Assembly: GCF_963378105.1 (NCBI RefSeq)
Contig: NZ_OY726398.1
Location: forward strand, 4,402,001 to 4,466,000
Origin: Mycolicibacter sp. MU0102
Lineage (GTDB): Bacteria; Actinomycetota; Actinomycetes; Mycobacteriales; Mycobacteriaceae
DNA: 64,000 nucleotides
Direction of reading: 5' to 3'
Positions 57,905 through 64,000 of the stretch are shown piece by piece. The notes beneath the pieces were generated by a model. It searched no databases and was not told where the DNA came from. It saw only the letters and a program-made list of their open reading frames with translations. Numbering within the stretch: position 1 is the stretch's first letter; every line of letters begins with the position of its first letter. The position numbers were made by a program, and so were the translations under genes.

Positions 57905-60310
57905 TCAGCCGTAGAAGCCCAACGCCGCCGCGATCTGGTTCGGAATGTCGTTGAGCCACTCCGACGCCACGCCGAAGAAGTTGCCGTTGATGCCCAGCAC
58001 GCCCAGGTCGGACAGCCCCAGCCCGTCGATCAGGCCGTTGATATCGAGGCTGCCCAGGCCGAGGTCGGTGAGCAGCGAGTTGATCGTGCCGTCGAGGCCG
58101 AGGTTGGCAACGATGGTGTCCAGGTCGTAGTTGTCCAGGCCGATCCAGCCGAGGAGGGTGCCCAGCGTGGGGTCGCCCAGCACGCTGGTCATCAGGTCGG
58201 TGATGAACTGGTCCAAGTGCACCTCGTCCAGGCCCAGACCACCCAGGATGCTCTCGATGGAGACACCGCCCAACAGGCTGTTGATGAACTCATCGAGAGA
58301 CTGGTTGTCCAGGCCCAGGCCGGAGAGAATGCCGGCGATCGAGATGCTGCTCAGCCCGAGGCGGTCGATGAACATGTCGATGTCGATGTTGTTCAGGCCC
58401 AGGTTGTTGAAAATCGACTGGATGTAGATGTCGTTCAGGCCGAGGCTGTCGATCAGGCCGGACAGGCTCAGGCTGCCCATGCCCCAGTCCTCGAACAGGG
58501 TGAGCAACGTGGTGTCGGTCAGCCCCAGCCCCGCAACGACACTCGTGAAGAGTTCGGTCAACGTCGGGTCGAAGCCCCAATCGGTGAGGAACTGCCCCAG
58601 AGTGACATTGCCGGTCAGGTCGCCCAGACCGTTGAACAGGTCCTCCAGCGTGAAGTCACCGATGCCCATCGCATCGACCCCTTGGATCACGGTGACGTCG
58701 TAGAGGTGCAGGTTCTGGAGAGTTACGCCAACGGTGTTGGTGCCCATCACCGCGCCGAGAGTGGGGTTGCCGGCCTTCTCGAGGAGGCTGGCCTGGTCGG
58801 GGGCGAGAATCCCCAACGGGGTGTCACCCAGGTTGGCGTAAGCCGGATCTGGGCTGGGAAGCGTGTACAGCAAGGCCTGAACCGGGATGTCGTTTACCGG
58901 AGTGTCGGGAGGGTAGCCCATGGTGTTCTCGCCGATCGGCATCTCCTGGAAGATGTCCCCGAGCGTCGTGTTGCCGTAATCGCCGATGAAGTCGCTCAAG
59001 GTGGCGCCGGGCGGGAACATGGAAAGCAGCATGTCCGTCAACGGAGTGTTGGCGCTGATGTCCGGTCCGAGGAAACCGTCGTTGAGCAGGTCAATCAGCG
59101 TCTGGTCGCCGTACTCGCCCAACATTCCCGCGAGCGCGCCGACGGTGACGGTGCCGAGGCCCATCTGCTCGAAGAAGTCGGTCAGCGGGGGGTCGCCGAA
59201 CGAATCGGTCAGCAATCCGCCGATAGTCCAGGTCGGGTCGATCAAGCTGGCCAGGGACTCGTTGCCCTGAGCGCCGAGCAGGTCCTTGATCAGGCCACCG
59301 ACGGTGGCGTCGTCCCCGCCGACGAAGCTCAGCACGAGTTCGGACAGGCTGGGGTTGCCGATGTCGGTCTGGTTGAGCAGGGCGATCAGCAGGCTGGCGA
59401 CCGAGTCGCCGGGCTCGATGCCACCGAGGCTCTCCAGCAGCTCAGCGATGGTGGGGTTGCCGATGCCCGCCTCGTTGAAGAGGCCGATCAGCAACTCGGA
59501 GAGCGACTGAGTGCCGATGCCCATGTCGTTGAGCAGGTCCACCGGCGTCATGTGTCCGAGGCCGAGCCCGTCGAGCAGGTCGATGATCAGCGTTTCCAGC
59601 GGAACATCGCCGATACCGGCCTGCGACAGCAGGTCGGTGATGGTGGTGTCGCCCATGCCGGACAGCTCGACCACGTCACCGATGTTGAAGTTGGCGTCGA
59701 TCGGCTGCCCGGGGGTCAAGACACCGTTGAACAACGGGAAGTAGGCGCCCCCGAAGTCGACACCGCTGCTGCCGTTGAGGAAAGCGTCCAACAGCGTCGC
59801 CGGCGCGCCGATCAGAGCCGAGAACGACTTCATCGGGTCGGTGAAGATGTTGTTGACGATCTCGTCCATGATCTGCTGGAACGCGTTGCCCATGGTCACC
59901 CAAGGGCCAATGGCGGCCAGCAGCGAGTTCAGCCACAGCGGCATCTGCAGGTCGATGTCGACGGGGAAGGGGAAGGCCTGGACGCCGATGGTGGGCATCG
60001 AGTTGGTGAAGATGTTGATGACATCCGGGATGCCGTTGATCGCCTCTTGCGGGTTCGCGAAGATGTGCTGCAGCAGACCCCACATGTCCACGGAGTTCTG
60101 GTTCAGCGCCTGCAGGTTCGCGATGGTGTTCTCGAACAGGTCGGTGTAGGGCGAGAAGAAGCCCGACGTGAGCGCAACACCGCGCTGCTCGACCGTGGCG
60201 AGCTGGTGCTGAAGCTGCGGCAGGTTCGAGGCCACGGGGGGAACCGCGACCAGGCCCACCCCGACGACAGCCAGGCCGGTGGTGACGTATGGACGAAGTG
60301 TTTGCTGCAT
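57905..60310 (-). CDS. LRPY-type secreted protein 3 with 14/18-residue repeats, 801 aa
   Basis: The start (M)QQTLRPYVTTGLAVVGVGLVAV is the LRPY N-terminus, and about 200 residues are shared in character with the shorter LRPY proteins (PFPVDIDLQMPLWLNSLLAAIGPWVTMGNAF). From about residue 218 it consists of short leucine-rich units alternating 14 and 18 residues: GMGDTTITDLLSQA, GIGDVPLETLIIDLLDGL, GLGHMTPVDLLNDM, GIGTQSLSELLIGLFNEA. Later there are runs of plain 14-mers (GMGSLSLSGLIDSL, GLNDIYIQSIFNNL, GLNNIDIDMFIDRL, GLSSISIAGILSGL). The C-terminus is VASEWLNDIPNQIAAALGF. ATG at 60310 has GGAGG upstream. It lies 49 bp after LRPY gene 4. Function is unknown. Confidence 0.75.
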   Translation of the reverse strand: MQQTLRPYVTTGLAVVGVGLVAVPPVASNLPQLQHQLATVEQRGVALTSGFFSPYTDLFENTIANLQALNQNSVDMWGLLQHIFANPQEAINGIPDVINIFTNSMPTIGVQAFPFPVDIDLQMPLWLNSLLAAIGPWVTMGNAFQQIMDEIVNNIFTDPMKSFSALIGAPATLLDAFLNGSSGVDFGGAYFPLFNGVLTPGQPIDANFNIGDVVELSGMGDTTITDLLSQAGIGDVPLETLIIDLLDGLGLGHMTPVDLLNDMGIGTQSLSELLIGLFNEAGIGNPTIAELLESLGGIEPGDSVASLLIALLNQTDIGNPSLSELVLSFVGGDDATVGGLIKDLLGAQGNESLASLIDPTWTIGGLLTDSFGDPPLTDFFEQMGLGTVTVGALAGMLGEYGDQTLIDLLNDGFLGPDISANTPLTDMLLSMFPPGATLSDFIGDYGNTTLGDIFQEMPIGENTMGYPPDTPVNDIPVQALLYTLPSPDPAYANLGDTPLGILAPDQASLLEKAGNPTLGAVMGTNTVGVTLQNLHLYDVTVIQGVDAMGIGDFTLEDLFNGLGDLTGNVTLGQFLTDWGFDPTLTELFTSVVAGLGLTDTTLLTLFEDWGMGSLSLSGLIDSLGLNDIYIQSIFNNLGLNNIDIDMFIDRLGLSSISIAGILSGLGLDNQSLDEFINSLLGGVSIESILGGLGLDEVHLDQFITDLMTSVLGDPTLGTLLGWIGLDNYDLDTIVANLGLDGTINSLLTDLGLGSLDINGLIDGLGLSDLGVLGINGNFFGVASEWLNDIPNQIAAALGFYG

Positions 60311-60359
60311 GACGCCCTCCCGGACGAAAGTTCCGAAGTTGCTTTGCCGTTCAGGTCGC

Positions 60360-62663
60360 TTAGCCACTGAGCACCGCCGTGATCTGGTCCCCTAGGCCGT
60401 CAAGCCAGTAGGACATGGAGCCCCAGAACTCGCCGATCTGCGCGTTGATCACGGTCATATCCCCGAGCCCCAGGGACGCCAGGAGCTCGTCGACGGTCTG
60501 GAGGCCGAAGTCGCCGAGCAGCGCACTGACCGTCGAGGTCCCGAACAGCGAGTCGATCAACTCGTTGAGGGTCTGGTCGCCCAGGCCCAGGGCGAGCATC
60601 TGGTCGGCGATGGTGCTGATGCCGAAGAACTGGTCGAACAGGTCGCTGAGCGACTGACCGCCGAGGCCGAAGTCGTTGAGCATGTCGTTGACGGTCTGCG
60701 GGCCCAGCGCCTGACGGATGATGTCGTCGAGGTGCATGCTGCCCAGCCCACCGTCGTCCAGAGCATTGGCGACGGTCTGGTCACCGAAGGTCTGGTTGAG
60801 CAGTTCACTCATGGTCTGGTTGCCCAGACCCGACTCAGCGAGCATGTCGATGATCGTCTGGTCAGCGGGCACCAGTTGGTCGATCAGGGCCGACAGGGTG
60901 GTGTCGCCCATGACGCCGAGCAGCGAAGAGAGCGGCGCGTCGGGCATGCCGGCCAGCACCAGGTCGGTCAGGGTCTGATCGGCCATGCCCGAGTCGGTGA
61001 GCATCTGACCCAGGGTCATCGAGAAGTTCGTCGAGATCATCTCGTTGAGGGTCATCTCGCCCATCGGGCCGAGCATCGAGATGAGGGGGTCGTTCAACTG
61101 GTCGCCCAAGAAGGAGGCGATGGTCGTACCCGCCAGGGAAGCCGACAGCAGAGCGTCACCGCCCTTGTCCAGCGGGGTCATGCCGGTAGCGGCGAGCATG
61201 TCGTTGACCGTGAGGTTGCCGGTGATGTAGGACAGGTTGCCGAGGATGGTGCCCACCGACAGATTGGTGATACCCAAAAGGTCGGTGACGTCCCCGACCG
61301 TCACCGCGCCGAAGCCCGCGAAACCCATGACCTCGGCGACTGTGGTGTCGCCGTAGGAACCGAGTACCACCGAAACCAACTGGCCGATGTCAGCGTCGGC
61401 AAGGCCGGCCGAACTGAGCAGGTCCATGATCGTCTGATTGCCCAGGCCCAGCCCGCCGAGCAGCGAGGTGATGAACTCATGGGTGGTCTGGGTGCCGAGG
61501 CCCGTGGCGTCGAGCATGTCCGCCGCGCTCTGACCGCCGAGGCCCAGCGCGTCCACCGCTGTTTGCAGCAGGCCGTTGAGTGTCAGGTCGCCGGCGCCGA
61601 TGTCAGCGATGAGCTCGTTGACGGTCGGGTCGCCGATGCCCATCGCGTTGAGCACGTCCATGCCCAGGTCGGCCAGCTTGAGGTCGGCCAGACCGACGTC
61701 GCCGGCGATGTCGACGATCGTCGGGTTGTCGAAGCCCAGTGCGTTGGTGAAGTCGATGGCGATATCGGCGACCTGAACGTCGCCGATACCCAGCATGTCC
61801 ATGAGTTCGGCGATGGTGGGGTTGCCGATGCCCACCGCGTCGAAGATCGTGCTCAGCACGCTGGAAACCTCAAGGCTGCCCAGGCCGAGGGCGTTGATGA
61901 CGTCGACGGGGGTGTCGTCACCCAGTCCGACGCTGTCCAGCAGGCCGGTCAACATGCCGGCGACCTCAAGCGTGCCGATGCCGGTCTGGTCGAGCAGGCT
62001 GGCGATGGTCTGGTCGCCGATGTTGAGGTTGTTGGCCAGCTCCTCAGCGGTCTGGTCGATGATGAGGTTCTGACCGGGGACCAGGATGCCCTGGAACGCA
62101 AGAACGCTGCTGCCGGCGATGTCGACAGTGCTGGTGCCGTTCAGCCACGCGTCGACCAGACGCGGGAACGCGGTGAAGATGGCCGCGAACGGGTCCAGCG
62201 GATCATTGGGGTTGAAGATCTGGTTGAGAATGTCCTGCATCGCGTCATTGACCGTGACCAGCGGGCCGATGATGCCCATCCCGATGGTCAGGATCGGCGA
62301 GAGCAGGACCATCAGCGGGTCGGAGCCGCTGATCGACGGCATGATCGACGTCAGGAAGTCGAAGACCTCCGGCAGCCGCGACAGCGAGCTCGGGTCGCTG
62401 AAGATCTGCTCCAGCAGGTTTCCCCAGCCGTTGTCGGAGCCCATCGCCGCCAGGTTGGTAGCGGTGTTGCTGAACAGGTCCTGCCACGGTCCGAAGAAAT
62501 CAGCTGTGAGCTTCACAGGATGGTGCTGGACCAACTCATGGGCCTGGCGAGGCTCAACTTGGGGCCGCAGCACCGCCGCGGGAACTGCCCCGTTGACCGC
62601 GATCAACGCGGCACCCGCGATCGCGACACCGGGGGTGACGTACGGGCGAAGCGCGAGCTGCAT
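60360..62663 (-). CDS. LRPY-type secreted protein 4 with 14/18-residue repeats, 767 aa
   Basis: First gene of the module 3 operon. After (M)QLALRPYVTPGVAIAGAALIAV and a unique region, about residues 214-437 (nt 61353-62024) form seven successive 32-residue dyads, each a 14-mer plus an 18-mer, for example GIGNPTIAELMDML with GIGDVQVADIAIDFTNAL, and GIGDPTVNELIADI with GAGDLTLNGLLQTAVDAL. The C-terminal 300 residues carry less regular TLNELI/TVNDML-type units and end FWGSMSYWLDGLGDQITAVLSG. The second of two adjacent ATGs (62663) is better spaced from AGGAG. The amphipathic pattern suggests a solenoid; no known family is recognised with certainty. Confidence 0.75.
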   Translation of the reverse strand: MQLALRPYVTPGVAIAGAALIAVNGAVPAAVLRPQVEPRQAHELVQHHPVKLTADFFGPWQDLFSNTATNLAAMGSDNGWGNLLEQIFSDPSSLSRLPEVFDFLTSIMPSISGSDPLMVLLSPILTIGMGIIGPLVTVNDAMQDILNQIFNPNDPLDPFAAIFTAFPRLVDAWLNGTSTVDIAGSSVLAFQGILVPGQNLIIDQTAEELANNLNIGDQTIASLLDQTGIGTLEVAGMLTGLLDSVGLGDDTPVDVINALGLGSLEVSSVLSTIFDAVGIGNPTIAELMDMLGIGDVQVADIAIDFTNALGFDNPTIVDIAGDVGLADLKLADLGMDVLNAMGIGDPTVNELIADIGAGDLTLNGLLQTAVDALGLGGQSAADMLDATGLGTQTTHEFITSLLGGLGLGNQTIMDLLSSAGLADADIGQLVSVVLGSYGDTTVAEVMGFAGFGAVTVGDVTDLLGITNLSVGTILGNLSYITGNLTVNDMLAATGMTPLDKGGDALLSASLAGTTIASFLGDQLNDPLISMLGPMGEMTLNEMISTNFSMTLGQMLTDSGMADQTLTDLVLAGMPDAPLSSLLGVMGDTTLSALIDQLVPADQTIIDMLAESGLGNQTMSELLNQTFGDQTVANALDDGGLGSMHLDDIIRQALGPQTVNDMLNDFGLGGQSLSDLFDQFFGISTIADQMLALGLGDQTLNELIDSLFGTSTVSALLGDFGLQTVDELLASLGLGDMTVINAQIGEFWGSMSYWLDGLGDQITAVLSG

Positions 62664-63117
62664 CATGCTCTCCTACGGACACTGACTACGGACGTTGCTT
62701 AAACTTACATGAGTTTTCCGTTTTGTCGAACGGGAATTTTTGTAAGGAAAAACTTCATGAAAACCCCGGCGCATGACACGTAGTGCGATGCATTTCCGGC
62801 CCAGCGGACCGTGGTGGACCTGATATCGCAGCAGGCCCAGGAGTCGACCGAGGAGCTTCTCAGGTTTTGTTAACGGCGATTCGCGGCCGAGCCGCTCGTT
62901 AAGGCAGGAAGCGGCATGACCGCTACCAACCTGATGACCCCGCTTGCCAGCAGGTTGCCCGATTCGACGACAAAGTCGCCGCCAGCTACTGGCCGGAAAG
63001 TGACGTCGATCACAGAAGTCAACGGCGCTTCGCTGCGCGGGCCGGCCTCGCTTCCTCAGCGGGGTTTCGCGCGCCGCGGCCGAGTGGCATGCGGCGGCGG
63101 GCTCAGCGGGGCTGACT
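62664..63117. promoter_or_regulatory. 454-bp control region upstream of the module 3 operon
   Basis: On the minus strand TCGACA (62729-62724), a 16-nt spacer and TAAGTT (62707-62702) form a good promoter about 38 nt above the LRPY gene 4 start. A dyad CCGTT-N6-AACGG at 62718-62733 covers the -35 and could be an operator. The surrounding 62697-62765 is strikingly AT-rich. The rest up to the ligase stop shows no supported gene. Confidence 0.5.
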
Positions 63118-64000
63118 TCAGCCCTGGCCCGGCGAGCCTTCCCGCCGGTGCTGCGCCAATCCGGCCGCGACGGCCCGCCCCAGTCCAGCCAACAGCGCAC
63201 CCTTGATTCCCGGGCCCGTTTTTGCCGGCCGCGGCTCCGCCCACTCCGCCAACACTGTCAGCTCGCCGGCGACGTACTGGTCACGGCACGCACCGCGCTG
63301 AATCTTGCCGCTGGTAGTAGTAGGTATCCGCATCGGTTTGAGCAGCACGACGGCCTGAGCGTCGATGCCATGGTTGGTGCGGATAGCCGCCCGGATCGAA
63401 TCGATCAGGTCTTTCGGATCGACCCCGACCGCCTCGTGGTGGTGCACCTCCTGCACCACCACCATGTATTCGGGGGCGTAACGCTCGGTCGGCAACTGGA
63501 ACACGGCGCCACGGCTGGGCATCAGCGCCGGGTGGCAGGCCTGCACGGTCAGCTCGATGTCATTCGGATAATGGCTGAATCCGTTGATCGTCATCAGGTC
63601 CTTGCACCGGCCGGTGACGTACAGTTCGCCTTCCCGGAAGAACCCCAGATCGCCACTGCGCAGGTAAGGACCCTCGCCGGTGTCGGCGAGGTGCGCTTGG
63701 AAAGCATGCTCCGTTTCCTCCGGCCGCCCCCAGTAGCCCACTCCGACGCAAGGGCCGGCAACCCAGATCTCGCCCACTTCCTCAGCGGTGCGGGGTAGCC
63801 GCGTCTCGGTATCGACGATTCGGACATCCAAGAGCTCCGACTTCTTGCCGCAGCCCACCAGCGGTAGAGCGGTTTCTGAGTGGGCGGCATCGGCTGCCAC
63901 CTCGACGATCCGGTCCTCGCTCAGCGCGGTCCGGTCGAAGTGCCGGACCACCGGCAGTGGCGACTCGGACATGCCCGTCACGCCCAGGGTCGCCTCGGCC
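63118..64000 (-). CDS. Fatty-acyl-AMP ligase (FadD/FAAL family), C-terminal part
   Basis: The frame is open to the window edge and begins AEATLGVTG, the end of the family motif Y(G)xAEATLxV, so the N-terminal two thirds lie outside. Visible are VGCGKKSELLDVRIVDTET, GEIWVAGPCVGVGYWGRPEET, LRSGDLGFFREGELYVTGRCKDLMTINGFSHYPNDIE (core and hinge, with the YPND variation typical of fatty-acyl-AMP ligases rather than CoA ligases) and IPTTTSGKIQRGACRDQYVAGEL with the C-terminal catalytic Lys. FAALs activate fatty acids as adenylates for polyketide synthases. No PKS gene is in view. It is transcribed toward the module 3 operon. Confidence 0.88.
   Translation of the reverse strand, partial: AEATLGVTGMSESPLPVVRHFDRTALSEDRIVEVAADAAHSETALPLVGCGKKSELLDVRIVDTETRLPRTAEEVGEIWVAGPCVGVGYWGRPEETEHAFQAHLADTGEGPYLRSGDLGFFREGELYVTGRCKDLMTINGFSHYPNDIELTVQACHPALMPSRGAVFQLPTERYAPEYMVVVQEVHHHEAVGVDPKDLIDSIRAAIRTNHGIDAQAVVLLKPMRIPTTTSGKIQRGACRDQYVAGELTVLAEWAEPRPAKTGPGIKGALLAGLGRAVAAGLAQHRREGSPGQG

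Noticed and set aside
53228..60370. Open frame of 2380 codons on the plus strand across PGRS gene 4 and LRPY gene 3, and a similar one at 40321-45939
   Set aside because: They are antisense shadows. The GGx codon repeats of the minus-strand genes leave no stop codons in this frame, the products are TGTTGTAV low complexity, and they run through gene boundaries without starts or ribosome-binding sites.
60360..62663. MPTR-type (NxGxGNxG) pentapeptide repeats of PPE proteins
   Set aside because: The repeats have fixed 14- and 18-residue lengths with a leucine pattern, not NxGxG pentads, and no PPE domain is present.

Overview
The window is high-GC DNA from a member of the Mycobacteriaceae. The evidence is a collinear set of core genes that I recognise from the Mycobacterium tuberculosis Rv3752c-Rv3777 neighbourhood (tadA, its partner gene, tyrA, a glycolipid-binding-like gene, tcrY/tcrX, an APH-fold 'fadE36' type gene, hisC2, echA21, lipE, a quinone-oxidoreductase-like gene), very large glycine-rich PGRS genes, an IdeR-like iron box, and many start codons placed 6-8 nt after a TANNNT -10 element (leaderless mRNAs). 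It is not M. tuberculosis itself: lpqH is missing beside tcrXY and long PGRS islands are inserted. The species is not decidable from the window.

Layout. 1-2.4 kb: end of a DUF4333 membrane protein, a formate/nitrite transporter, a PAS-ANTAR regulator. 2.4-6.3 kb: tRNA-Ser(CGA), tadA and its partner, tyrA, glycolipid-binding-like protein, LapA-domain protein, histidine phosphatase. 6.3-10.8 kb: alkylsulfatase-like hydrolase, two small proteins, TcrY/TcrX two-component system. 10.8-13.5 kb: NTF2-like protein, phosphotransferase, M20 amidohydrolase. 13.6-16.2 kb: a small HTH protein followed by three tandem paralogous membrane proteins. 16.2-16.9 kb: BlaI-type repressor with an iron box over its promoter, tRNA-Arg(ACG), tRNA-Ser(GCT). 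17-24 kb: hisC2, SRPBCC, GXWXG/DUF4334, TerC, a DinB-fold protein, echA21-SMR-tesB-lipE. 37.9-39.8 kb: oxidoreductase and an MbtK-like acyltransferase with a leader ORF.

The accessory part (24-38 kb and 39.8-63 kb) holds three versions of one module, all on the minus strand: one or two secreted proteins beginning xLRPYxTxGxA ('LRPY' proteins here; porin-like by recollection only), followed downstream by one or two PGRS proteins that carry an ordinary signal peptide instead of a PE domain. Modules 1 and 2 each sit next to MarR-type regulators: separate genes in module 1, one polypeptide with two MarR domains in module 2. Module 3 is the largest: two LRPY proteins built on a 14/18-residue repeat, then PGRS proteins of about 2923 and 3016 aa that share a 1036-bp block I read as identical. 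The window ends inside a fatty-acyl-AMP ligase gene.

Functions for the core genes come from motifs and family knowledge. Functions for the LRPY/PGRS modules are not known from the sequence.
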